Of a stretch of DNA of 64,000 nt, positions 32,633-43,059 are shown in pieces. Origin of the DNA: Nigrospora sphaerica (Eukaryota > Ascomycota > Sordariomycetes > Amphisphaeriales > Apiosporaceae); contig JAGVVL010000013.1 in the NCBI GenBank assembly GCA_018287875.1, positions 3,534,001-3,598,000 of the forward strand. Reading direction: 5' to 3'. The notes beneath the pieces were generated by a model. The model did not search any database and was not told the DNA's origin. It saw only the letters and a list, made by a program, of their open reading frames with translations. Each line of letters begins with the position of its first letter. Positions within the stretch are counted from its first letter, which is position 1. A program made the position numbers and the translations under genes.

Positions 32633-33555
32633 GGCAAGAAATTGGTCTGTTTCTAACGAGGTGGGAAACCAGAAGTGGGGGGTACTGAATGAAGCAAACC
32701 GAGTGTAGCGGGCGAGTAGAACAAGGATTCCGCTGAAGGCCAGGAGCCGTCAGGCAACTAAATATCCAATTTTTTGGGATACCGTTCGCCGCGTACCCTT
32801 TTCCATTTTTCCTTTACCGTACTCCCTTCTTCGTGCACTCTCGCCGTGCACTATTCACTTCGAAGCCTTCGATGTCTACTATTCGCTTTCCGATATCGTC
32901 TTCCGCATGTACTCTTTCACCGCCCAAACCTCGTTCCCCATTAGGGCTGTAGATACCTTGACGCCAGTAATCCGAGCGGGCTGCACAATTAAAAGCAAGT
33001 GAGGAATTGCTTGCTTTTGAGCAGTATCTCGATACGCACCACAGAGAGCGGTGAGGGGTCCCTTGCTCCGCTATAGGTCTGATAAGACGGTGCTTGGCTG
33101 CAAGGCAAAGACGGGACAGACCGATGGCGCGCGCAAAGGGTCGGCACGGGACGCGCCGAGTCTGAGCGGGACGGGTCGCTGGGGCTTTCGTATGACGGAC
33201 ATTTTTGGCGCGGCATCCATTGATGTCTCGGCAGAGACCCCCACACTCATTTGGGCACATGGTTATGCCGGGCCTGAGTTTGGACTTCACGAAGCAAGTT
33301 CTATTCAGATCAATCTGGGTAATCCATATATTGTCGAGTCTAGCAGCAGAGGTGCAGTGGTGCAGGGCACTCAAAACAGCATTCCGGCCGGGGGGAGGAA
33401 ACAAAGGGGATTCGGTTGGCATGGAAGCCTTGAGTGGCAGGTGGGCTGAAAAGGGCTCACGGCCCGCCGCAGCGCCAATACACACGTCCGGTTGACGAAG
33501 AGGGGCAGCGCCAATACGCATGTCCCGTAGACCGCCAGGGGCGGCGAGCTGCCCA
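32633..33555. other. Intergenic: ankyrin/vWA promoter
   Basis: Upstream region of the ankyrin/vWA gene and 3' flank of the cysteine-repeat gene. A long minus-strand frame (32814-33734) crosses it but does not resemble protein. A 21-bp sequence beginning GCAGCGCCAATAC occurs twice, at 33469 and 33505. Confidence 0.5.
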
Positions 33556-35751
33556 CTAGGGGGTGCCAACCTCGGGACAGGTGCCCATGATGATGCAGTC
33601 GTAATTGGCGCCCGTGATGCAGCGATCACGGTCCAAGGAGGTGCCGGGGGGGCAGACAGGAGGCTGGGTCGAAACACAGTCAGTCCCCCGGGCGCTGTGG
33701 CCGGGCGGGCAGGTCGGGCCCGTCTCCATGACACACTGGTTGTCCTGGATGCGGAAGCCGCTCTCGCATTCGGCCGGTTTCAGCGAGACGCAGAAGCCCA
33801 TGTGCGGCACGAGGCCGACGGGGCAAAGGGCCTGCGTGACGCACTGCCCGTCGACCGTCATCTGGCCTTGGGTGCACTTGGGCGTCGACGTGCGGGAGAT
33901 GCACTGGCCCATCTTCTCATCCAGCTCCGTGTCCGGGCTCGGGCACGCCGGCTTCTGCCGGTGTACGCAGCGGCCGCCTTCGAGCGTGTAGTCGCCCGCG
34001 CAGTCGGCCGGGGCGAGGCACTGGTAGCCCTGGGGCACCGTACCCGCGGGGCACCGAACATCGGTATCGGCGAAACACCGGCCCTTGCGTAGCTGGTAGG
34101 GCGGGTTGCAGACGGGCCCGGTTGTGTACACGCAGCCGCCCTGAGGGGGCGAGTAGTTGAAGCCAGGCGTGCTGCAGACGGGGTTCTCCAACGAGATGCA
34201 GTTGCCCTTTTTCGCCACGGTGCCGTCCGGGCACTGCGCAGTGACAGGCAGGACGCAGTCGTCGCCGAAAAGAGTATTGCTGCCCGGGCACGTGGGCTTC
34301 TCGCTCGTGTGCACGCAGTACTCGTCGACCTTGGTGGTCCCGGCCGGGCAGTCGGAAGAGGCTTCGCCCACGCACGCATCGCCCTCGATTCGGAGGCCGG
34401 ACGGACACTCGGGCGTGTGCGCCGTCGAGACGCACTTGCTGCCGAGGGCCAGCGAGCCGGTGGGACAGTCGGGGCCCGGGATGATGCACTGCGTGCCGCT
34501 CGCCGACAGGGTTCCTTCGGTGCAAAGGGGGCTTTCGTCGTGGACGCACTTTCCGCCCTGGAACTTCAAGGGGCTGGCGCAAGTCGCCGTCTCTCTCTTG
34601 TAGCAGACGCCCTTAGTGATGACGCCGTTTCCCTCGTCGCAAACTGGGGGTTTCCCGGGGTGGGAGATGCACCCGCCGTCAAGAGCCTCCGAGTTGGGCG
34701 GGCATCCAGAGGGGCCGGCCTTTCTCTTGATGCAGCTGACGCCGTCGTACTCGCTCAGCTCGGCAGGACAGCAGACCGACAAGCCCGTGTCCCTGTGGTA
34801 CCTGCTGACGTAGCTGGACTGGCAGACGGGATCGCTTCGCTGCTTGCAGAAGCTCGAGTCACGGTCGAACTTGAAGTGCTTGGGGCATTTGGGGGCCTCG
34901 GCATCTACACAGAAACCGTCCTCCATACTTCCGTGGCTGCACGAGGGCGGCGTCTGCGCCACGCACACACTGTTCTGGAGCGTAGCCCCCGCCGGGCAGG
35001 CCGGTTCCGAAGGACGGACGCAGCGATTGTCATCGGTAGAGAAGCCAGATGGGCACGAGGGCCGTTCTGTCGAAACGCAGCGGCCGTTCCCGTCGGGAGA
35101 GGTGTTGGCTGGGCATCCGGGACGCTGGACATGGACACACCTGTCCCCAACAACCTGTAGCCAGTCGTACTGGCAGGAAGGCCCATCCACGGATACGCAG
35201 AGGTTGTCCTTCACGTAGAATCCCTTCTTCGGGCACTTGGGCGCCTGAGATACGGCACAGGACCCGCCGGTGAGTTTCTGTCCGGGGGGGCAGATTGGAT
35301 CCTGTTTAAGGACGCACTGCCCGTTCTGCAGGCTGGCGCTCGGAGGGCACGTGGGGGGTGCGATCGAGACACAGCCGTCCTTGGTGGGAACCAAGCCCTT
35401 CTCGGCACAGGAGGGCCCGGCGGTCAGAACACAGACACCGTCGCGAAAGTTCATGTTGGGAGGGCAGACGCTGGACTCGGGGTACACGCAACGGGTCCCA
35501 TCGAATTCGGTCCCCCGTGGGCAACACTTCTGGTTTCCCCTGCTGTCCGAGGCAAGGATAATGTCGTCGATGGTGATCTTTCTGCCCGCCTTTTGGCACG
35601 TCGAGTCCATCAGGCACGAGTTTAGGGCGCCCAGATGCGCTTCCCGCGTCGACAGTAGCCCGGAGAGTACATCCGGGCTTTGCTGCGAATCTTGTGCCCG
35701 ACCCTGAGACCCGAGCGCCAAGAAGACGGGGAGATAATGAAGGCGCCGCAT
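33556..35751 (-). CDS. Secreted cysteine-repeat protein, about 32 repeats
   Basis: Intronless, 731 residues. A signal peptide covers about 1-20 (hydrophobic LPVFLALGSQG, cleavage near RAQ). After a short helical lead the protein is almost entirely a tandem array of about 32 units of 17-23 residues, with consensus P-x-C-P-x-G-x-x-x-x-x-G-x-C-V. Two cysteines per unit give over 60 in total, evenly spaced, so a long disulfide-stapled rod or sheet is likely. One unit around 325-350 carries an extra CC pair. The pattern recalls cysteine repeats of apicomplexan oocyst wall proteins and of some fungal surface proteins, but I recognise no named family. No GPI signal or membrane helix ends it. It is divergent from the coiled-coil gene at 37038, sharing 1.3 kb of upstream DNA. 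Repeats are diverged at residue level, so the array is old. Confidence 0.8.
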   Translation of the reverse strand: MRRLHYLPVFLALGSQGRAQDSQQSPDVLSGLLSTREAHLGALNSCLMDSTCQKAGRKITIDDIILASDSRGNQKCCPRGTEFDGTRCVYPESSVCPPNMNFRDGVCVLTAGPSCAEKGLVPTKDGCVSIAPPTCPPSASLQNGQCVLKQDPICPPGQKLTGGSCAVSQAPKCPKKGFYVKDNLCVSVDGPSCQYDWLQVVGDRCVHVQRPGCPANTSPDGNGRCVSTERPSCPSGFSTDDNRCVRPSEPACPAGATLQNSVCVAQTPPSCSHGSMEDGFCVDAEAPKCPKHFKFDRDSSFCKQRSDPVCQSSYVSRYHRDTGLSVCCPAELSEYDGVSCIKRKAGPSGCPPNSEALDGGCISHPGKPPVCDEGNGVITKGVCYKRETATCASPLKFQGGKCVHDESPLCTEGTLSASGTQCIIPGPDCPTGSLALGSKCVSTAHTPECPSGLRIEGDACVGEASSDCPAGTTKVDEYCVHTSEKPTCPGSNTLFGDDCVLPVTAQCPDGTVAKKGNCISLENPVCSTPGFNYSPPQGGCVYTTGPVCNPPYQLRKGRCFADTDVRCPAGTVPQGYQCLAPADCAGDYTLEGGRCVHRQKPACPSPDTELDEKMGQCISRTSTPKCTQGQMTVDGQCVTQALCPVGLVPHMGFCVSLKPAECESGFRIQDNQCVMETGPTCPPGHSARGTDCVSTQPPVCPPGTSLDRDRCITGANYDCIIMGTCPEVGTP

Positions 35752-37037
35752 TGGAAGAGCGCAAAAGGGGGGTTAGGGGTAAAGGATGTGCTGATGAGGC
35801 TGAGAAGTAAGCTGATCGTGGAAAGATGCTTGGGGTCTCTCTATCTTTCTCCCTGTCGGTACTCTGCCATGATATATAGGCAGCTACGTAGGAGGAATCA
35901 GCGGGTTAGAGACATAGAAAATAACCAACCAACCTACCAGCCCCCCGACCTGGCCTTGGTGGCATCAGTAATCAGCGCTGCGATCCGTAGCCATCGGTGT
36001 AGACTCGACCTCATCCAAGGTTCAGTACGGCACGTTCGTTTTCAGCAAGTCAACCGATGATTTAGATCATAAGACTTGATTATTAGACAACATTCTCACT
36101 TCGGGAAGCAAGTCGCCTGGCACCTTCACACAAGAGATTCAGCTCAGCCCCAATGACCTTCCTGGTAAGTTTAAACGTTTATATTTCCCATTTCGGCCCT
36201 GTGGAAACAAAATCAAGCACATTGAGGCGGCCAAATGTCGATCTCGAGTCACACGCGGTCCGCTCCGGTCTCAGATTCGCGGCCAACTACGATTGCCTTT
36301 GCATCCTCCCGGCCTTTCTCTAGCCTCTTGGAACGGTGCTTTTGCTAGATAGAAGGAAGGTTGGCCGGCTCAACACGGATTTAGACCCGCACACGGCCCG
36401 CTCCGGTCTTGGGTGAGCTGCCTCCCGTCTGTTCGGCCGAAACCTGGACCTACTTTTCCATTCGGCATTCGCAGATGGCCAAAGCCAAACAGTGGGAAAC
36501 GACACTGAAATAAGCCTCACGATAGGTGGACTGTAGTTTCCGCGCCCTGATTCGTTGGCCCTCGTCTATCATTAGCTCGGCGAGCCGTAAGGGCAAAAGC
36601 ACATATGCTGGGCTCAAGCACGCGGTTCTTTTTGTTGGGAATCCACCCACATTACACACACATAGCCAGCCAACCGCTTTGCTCCAAAGGGGATGCCACC
36701 GCTGATAACGAAGCCGGCTCATATCAGACACGGAATTCCCTTGACTTAGATAAGCACTCGGGTGGTGTGTGGAACAGTTGAGCCCCCAAAAGCCCTCCCA
36801 TTTCCCGGACGAGTTGTGCAAGGCTGGTCACCCAACGTCTATCCTCGAAATGAAAGGGTACCTGTGCCGCTTTGAGTATTTTTTGGTATTTGGGCCACAG
36901 CGGCGGCTTTTTGACCGTCACGAGCGCTGTTGAGGTAGATATAAGTTTCACCCCATTCTCATCTCCGCAGATCCATCTTGGTTCCTTCGGCAGTTTCCCC
37001 CGAGACCACACATCCTACCTTCATACCATACTCCGCC
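35752..37037. promoter_or_regulatory. Shared upstream region of two divergent secreted-protein genes
   Basis: 1286 bp separate the start codons of the cysteine-repeat gene (minus) and the coiled-coil gene (plus). A TATA-like ATATATAG lies at about 35872-35879, roughly 120 bases before the minus-strand start. TACCAACC-type repeats occur near 35930. No gene was seen inside. Confidence 0.45.
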
Positions 37038-38668
37038 ATGGCTCGCCTTGTTCAGGGCCTTTCTTTACTGGGAACACTGGCACAGGTGGTATATTCACAC
37101 GAATGCGATGTCGCTAGTCCGCCCTCGGAAGTGATGTAAAGCCCCTCACCCCGTTTGAGGCACCAAGCAACTGACTCTCGCAGATCGAATGTCAAGTTCG
37201 GACTACACTGCAACTCCACCACTTTCTCGGAGCAGCTGGACAACATATCCCCTGTCACGAGTGTGCAGGAATGCGCCAACCACTGTGCCATTCGCAGAGA
37301 CTGCGATATCGCTGTATTTGACGACATCAGCAACCGATGCATTTTGAGATACGCTCTTGCCGCTGGGGACGATATTGAAGAGAGATCCAACCTTCACGCC
37401 GTGCAGCGGCTTGGATTTGCCACTGGCACCGAGAACAGCAGCGGCTCGCAGTGCTCTCAGCGCGAGCTCGACGAGAAATGTTCCGCCGTGGCCGCGACCG
37501 AGCGCGAGAAGGCGGCTTCGGAGTGCGCCAAACAGGTCGATGCCGCCGAGCGTCAGTCCAAGTCGGACCGCAGCGAAAGGCAACGGCTGGAGCGGGAACT
37601 CGCGGACAGAATAGAGCAGGAAGAGAAGGCCCAAGCCGCCCTCAAGCGCAAATGCCGGGCGGATCTGGACCGAGAAATCGGCGAGCGGGACAAGGCCGTC
37701 CGCAATGAACGCGAGCGTGTCGAGCGCAAAGCCAAGGCAGACCAGGAGCGTGCCGTTCAGGACGAAAGGGAGCGCGTGAACAACGAGTGGCGGGCCCGTC
37801 TCCGCGAGGAACAGGAAGCGCGGGCCAGGGCCGAGACCCAGTGTGCGGCCGATCGGGAGGAGAGCGATCGCCTCAACAAGAAATGTCGCGACGACCTCCT
37901 CCAGGAGCAGGAGGAGAGGAAGCGTACCGACAGCCGGTGCGCGGCCGACCGGGAGGACAGCGATCGCCTCAACAAGAAATGCCGCGATGACCTCTTTCAG
38001 GAGCAGGAGGAGAAGAAGCGTGCCGACAACCGGTGCGCGGCCGACCGGGAGGAGAGCGACCGCCTCAACAAGAAATGCCGTGACGACCTCCTCCAGGAGC
38101 AGGAGGAGAGGAAGCGTACCGACAGTCGTTGCGCGGTCGATCGCGAGGAGAGCGACCGCCTCAACAAGAAGTGCCGCGACGACCTCCTCCAGGAGCAAGA
38201 GGACAGGAAGTATGAAGACGACAAATGCGCGGCTGAGAAGGACCGCCTCCACAAGGAGTGCATCGAGAGCCAGACCAAGGAGCAGGCGCAGCACAAGGAC
38301 GACGTCTGCCACAACCTCGGCTTCGGGACCTGGCCCACGACCCTCCCTCCCTTCACCATCGACACCACTAAATACGTTTTGTGGCCTAATGCCGAGATCA
38401 TCCTCGCCCATGTCACCGAACACGACTCCACTTCGCCCGCCAACTGTGCCCGAGACTATTGCAACAAAAACAGCAAGTGTTTCGGCATCGGATGGACTCC
38501 GAACAAGGTAGCTTCTTTCCCGCCTGGTGCCTCTTTCTCAGCTGGGTTGCTTACCTTTACCAGAATAACAAGTGCGTCTCCTTTGTCGATACTCACCTCA
38601 CCATCATGAAGAAACACAGAGTCGAATCGACCGACTACATGATCGCCAAGAGCGACAGGTTGATATAG
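37038..38668 (+). CDS. Secreted coiled-coil protein with tandem repeats and cysteine-rich PAN-like ends
   Basis: Three exons, 37038-37135, 37184-38507 and 38564-38668, join in frame to 508 residues. A signal peptide is seen (MARLVQGLSLLGTLAQVVYS). Residues about 35-95 form a cysteine module (ECANHCAIRRDCDIAVFDD) resembling PAN/Apple domains. A long charged coiled coil (about 120-410) follows, containing four almost identical 32-residue repeats (37842-38225) with cores CAADREESDRLNKKCRDDLL and a fifth degenerate one; each repeat has two cysteines fourteen residues apart. The C-terminus is a second cysteine module (NCARDYCNKNSKCFGIGW, then KCVSFV). Such a protein should be an extended, disulfide-linked filament with adhesive ends. 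Intron 1 (GTAAAG donor, CTGAC branch) fixes the frame; intron 2 uses the TTTACCAG acceptor. Family unknown to me. Confidence 0.8.
37842..38225 (+). repeat. Four tandem 96-bp coding repeats
   Basis: Units start at 37842, 37938, 38034 and 38130, each exactly 96 bp and nearly identical in DNA, encoding 32 residues of coiled coil with two cysteines. A degenerate fifth unit follows. High DNA identity implies recent duplication or ongoing homogenisation. Confidence 0.93.
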
Positions 38669-41218
38669 GCCGCTTTAGCCTCGGCGGTTTTGGAGCGGAG
38701 ACTGGCGGCCGGCTTGAATGCTGGTACCTTGCCACCGTGGCCTATGCGTTCTTTTGTTGACAACTTCGCGCTGAAGCGTGCCCTGTACGATATCTCCTAT
38801 GCTTATCGCGTTGCTTATTTCTGTAACACAGACGGGCATATGCCAGACCGCGTTGCTTTGAGTCTCCTCACCGTGCTCAGTGTTAATTCGTCTCGCTTCG
38901 TAATAGCGAAAGAATTCTAAATGAATGGCTACTATAAAGACATACTAAAAGTGTATAAACATGGTTAACAGATTTCCCATTGTCTAAGCCATCTTTGTAA
39001 TAACTTACTATCTCTCGCAGCACTTACATAAAAAGTAAGGGTAAGTACTTATGTCGGTAAAGAAGAGAAGAAATTGTAGAGTCAGGCTCTTACGGGATAC
39101 AGCAAGGTTTTAAGCCCAGAGCATTCTTCCACACACGGCAGCATGAATAACCTGGCCGTCGTTTCTCGACAGCTAAGGCAACTACTATGCAAGCGTACGT
39201 AAACTAGGCAGAGCGGCTTGTTGCGAGCGCCGCCTTCGTATCGTAACGGATGGCTCTAAAACGAGTACCACGCCTATGCGGTCCTCTTAGCATCGCAATA
39301 AAAAGCTATATGTGCCGGCGGCGACTTACTCCCACTAGCCCACGTCGCCTAGCATACTAAGGTGTCAAGAGCATCCGATATTTTATACTACCTGTATATA
39401 GTCCATGTTCATGATAGGGTCGTCTAAGTTATAATCTATATGTAGAATATTTCGTCGACTACGCTTTAGCCTACTCTTATAAGTGAACCGCGGTAGTCTT
39501 CCTAAGGCTTTTACGGGCGTGTGAATCGGGTCCTCTACAGCGACATTAACGGTACTCTTGCGGGCATTTAACCTATCCGATCTCGGGCTCGCTTCCTCTT
39601 ATGTGATGCCTCCCCAGCCTAATCCTTAGGTTAGGTTGCTTCATAGACCAGAATTCCCATCTAGCAGACCTTAGCGAGTTCACTTCCTTCGCGTTAGGCG
39701 TACTGGCATTCCTTGTTTCGCCATCGGTTTCGCCCGGCAGTTCTCACGGCTCGCCGGGTGGGCCTAAATCAGGTCGCGTATTGCGCGCGGTCCTGGCCCG
39801 GCTGCGTCGGGTGGCGGTGGCTGGGTAATAAGATCATGTAGGGTGGTACACCTGCGCATGCAGTATTCTTTGCCCGTATCAAAAGGTCGACCCCGTACCC
39901 GTACTTTCCCGCCGGCGGGTGGCGAGGCTGTGCTCGAGGTGTGGGCTGGCATAGCCGAGCAAGGCAGTGAGTAAGAAGAGGGAGAGTGAGCATCCCGAAG
40001 ACGGGGAGTTGAAGCTGGGCGGAGGGGCTGATCAAGGCGAATCGAGTCCGGAAGGGTTCGCAAGGCAGAGACGAACAGAGAAAGGTGCTTTTATGAGTCT
40101 TTACAGTATTTCTTTCTACAATAAACTACAGTGGTTTCTCGCTTTACCCCTAGTTTCGATATCGCTTCCCAGTCACCTAGTAGGTCGGTTCTTTTTCGGA
40201 AACATTCTGGTACACCGTTAATAGTTACCTACCTATTTAGTAGAAGACTGGATACGTGGTCCACTTTAACAAAAGTCGAACCGGTCGACAAAGATTCGTG
40301 GAATGGCCTCATGGTGTTCTGCAGGACTACATGCAGAACGCAGTGGTGACTTGTCAAGATAGCCTAAAGCTATGAGGTATGCAACACGTCTTGCCGACAG
40401 GGGCTTATGGATAATTGCTCTTTTGGGTACACCTTGAAAGCGCTGATTGGCTCGCGGGAGAAGCAGCCCGTTTATTTTTTCCGCGACTCAAGAAAGATGA
40501 TCGTCAGACCCTCGGAAGACGAAGCCGAGGACGGCTGCTATTTCGGGAGGCGCAAAAGGAAAAACACCGTCGACTGGGCCTGGTCCCTTGTCTCGGGCCG
40601 ACCTTTGCAGGCCGAGGCGAGTGGAAAGAAGAGGAAATAAAAACATACCGAAACGAATTAGCCGAGGCGCGCACAATGCTTTTTTTCATTGCACGGGTGC
40701 GCCTTGCATGAAACAGTGTGACCGTGGCACCGCGACCAATCGCCTGTCTTCCCAACCGTCCCGACGTCAGTTGCCCCCTCCCTCCCAAAGTCTCACTGTT
40801 TCTCGAGCCGAACCACCGGGCGACAACGAGCAACCTGGTCAGAAAAGATAATTGTGTAATTGCAGTTGGTGCACTTGATGCCATCTAATCCATGATGGCG
40901 AGCAGAGGAAACGCCGAAACACCCTTTTCCCGTGACCAGTAGACGAATGCTCGAGCCCAGATGATATGGCGCAGGGGCGGTAACTGGCTCCCTGGCTATG
41001 TGCCCCGTCCGTAAAACGCCAGAACACCTAGTGCCCATGTCAATGGACACGGCGCGGTCCCGAGACGCGCGCGTCGAAATGACACCGACCGGCCTCTCCT
41101 CCTTGGCCCAATGCAGCTCGCTGCCCCGCTCTTTCCGTCTTCCCCTCCTCCTCCTTCTCCCATCTCGCAGAGACGGGGTCGGGCGTCTCTTATGGCCCTG
41201 CGCGCGCGCGCGCGTCCT
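38669..41218. other. Intergenic, partly AT-rich and degraded
   Basis: No intact gene. 38900-39700 is AT-richer with many TA steps. A 72-codon basic frame on the minus strand (39383-39598) looks like a relic. 40400-41200 returns to normal composition and includes the 3' flank of the small membrane-protein gene. Confidence 0.5.
39383..39598 (-). pseudogene. Basic open-frame relic, origin unknown
   Basis: A stop-to-stop frame of 71 residues with protein-like make-up: EDPIHTPVKALGRLPRF, YKSRLKRSRRN and HIDYNLDDPIMNMDYIQ. Codons end mostly in A or T (TTA, CTA, ATA, GTA), unlike the GC-ending host genes. Downstream the same frame continues with several stops. It might come from a transposable element altered by mutation; no diagnostic motif was found. 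Confidence 0.25.
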
Positions 41219-41772
41219 TTACGGCTTCTTCTTGGGCAGGGGAGCGCCGTACCGTCCCACGCCGTTCGACGTCACCTCGGCGCTCGGTCCGAAGGGGTCG
41301 TCCTGGTCGCGCGGGTCCCAGCTGGCCTCGCTGCGGCCCTGGCCCACGCTCGCCGTGCTCTTCTGGCCCTGGTACGTGCCCTTGGGCTGGCTGAGGTTGG
41401 ACGACATGGGCGCATTGCTGAGGCCGTAGTCGTCGAGCTCCTGGTCCTTGCCCTGCCACTCTGCCTTGTCGTTCCGAGTGCGGCGCATGTGGAATGTGAT
41501 GAGGGCGCCGAAGAGGGCGATGAGGATGATACCGCTGCTCGCTTGTCAGTCTGGGGGACCTCTTATGCTTTTTCCTGCGCGACGGGGCCGGTTCCAAAAA
41601 CATAGCCGGAACTGGAGGGGAGCGGCGGGAAAAGGGGGAGGCAGAGAGAGGCAACCTACGCGATGCTGCCCAGGATGATGCCGGTGGCGCTGGACGAGAT
41701 GCCCGGCTTCTCGCAGAGTTCCGGCTCCTTGTCGCAATCGACGGCGCGGGCAAAATGGATGCGGCTGGCCAT
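41219..41772 (-). CDS. Small single-pass membrane protein
   Basis: Two exons, 41772-41660 and 41534-41219, give 142 residues. A short outside segment with two cysteines (VDCDKEPELCEKPG) precedes one membrane helix that spans the splice (SATGIILGSIAGIILIALFGALI). A cytosolic tail of about 85 polar residues follows, starting with basic FHMRRTRNDK and rich in G, S, Q and P. The arrangement (short cysteine ectodomain, single helix, disordered tail) is common among fungal hypothetical membrane proteins; no enzymatic domain is seen. Splicing joins phase 2 to phase 1 correctly, with a GTAGGT donor and GCAG acceptor. Start is the only methionine that gives a compact N-terminus. Confidence 0.75.
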
Positions 41773-43027
41773 GGTGACGGGACGGGCGAGACGGAACTGG
41801 AATGGGTTTGGGTAGGCAAGCCAATGGGACGGGAGAGAAGGGAAAGGGCGGTTCAAGTGTAGAAGCTCGAATGTGACGTGGGTAATGGAGCAGAGGCACA
41901 CAGAGGGGAGGTGTTCGCCGCTGTCGATCGAGCTCTTGGGCAGTCGGGGGAAATGGCAATTGCGGAGCCGAGCGATCCCTTTCGTGGGTACAATTGATTA
42001 AGAACAAGGTACGGGCTGGGTGGGATTGGTCGAGGGTATGGGCGAACGGCCGAGGCCCCTTGGCTGTCTCCCTTTCGGTACGAATGCGCCTGGGAATGCT
42101 GCTAGTGCTGATGGTGTCGTATTGCGGGTGTGCTCGTGGTGGCTCGGATATGCTGGCCGTTGGCGGTACTGATTACTGTTTGCAGGTGTGCCGGGAATTG
42201 GATGGCGGCAGATGCCAAGCACACACGCAAGGCGTCGGTGTTGGCGACGACCGCAGACACGAACGGTCGGGCTAGGTGTGAGGAGGAAAAAAAGAGTGTA
42301 CGGAGGGAGTTGAGCAAAGGGATCTGGCCGCCTGCGAACAAACCAAAAAGAGGGTATCGAAATTACGAAATGAGAAAGAGAGGGTGGGAGGGAGAGAAAT
42401 TGAACGAGGGAGGAAGGGGAGGCTGAGCAGCGCGGGGGGGCCGACGGAATAGACAGTGGGATGGGGGAGGCGTACGGCACGGACGGCGGAAGAGAGAGAG
42501 GGGATACAGTAAGTAGAAGAAGTACACAACCTGCGTGTACAATGACGAAGAGGAAAAAGGAAATGCAGCAGACGACGACGAAGCGATGGAATACAGTCAC
42601 GGTATGCGAGACAGGCAATGGCAAAGCAAGCAACGCACGGGATGGCAGGGCATGGCGCGCGAGAGAGGAAGAGATGCAAAAGCGACGGGCGGCAATGCAT
42701 AACATCCCACTCACGATGCCCACCGTCTGGCGACACGGGGATGCCCACTAATAACCTTTTCTCCCTAGGCAGTACGACGCTGTGGCCGCTGTAGTAGCCG
42801 CCGCAGTAGTAGCCGCCGCAGTACATGGGCTCGGTAGGGGACCCTAGTTTGCTCGCGCCTGTTCACGCCTGTTCGCGTGTCCATCTGCTCACCTGCTCAC
42901 CCCCCGTCTAGGCAACTCTGTCTTTGCCTTCCCAGGCTAGAACGGATGGCGCTGCTGCCGATCGACCTTCTCGGTCGACGGCCGAGACGACCTGGCGCGT
43001 GCTGTCAGGCTGTCCCCGTCAGTGGGG

Positions 43028-43055
<28 letters not shown>
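43028..43055. repeat. (GA)n microsatellite
   Basis: Fourteen uninterrupted GA units in a GC-rich background. Confidence 0.93.

Positions 43056-43059
<4 letters not shown>

Noticed and set aside
32814..33734. 306-codon minus-strand frame overlapping the cysteine-repeat gene end
   Set aside because: Its composition is random-like, and it uses another frame of the cysteine-repeat gene over its upstream part.
37203..38423. 406-codon minus-strand frame rich in leucine and valine
   Set aside because: Mirror of the charged coiled-coil repeats on the plus strand.
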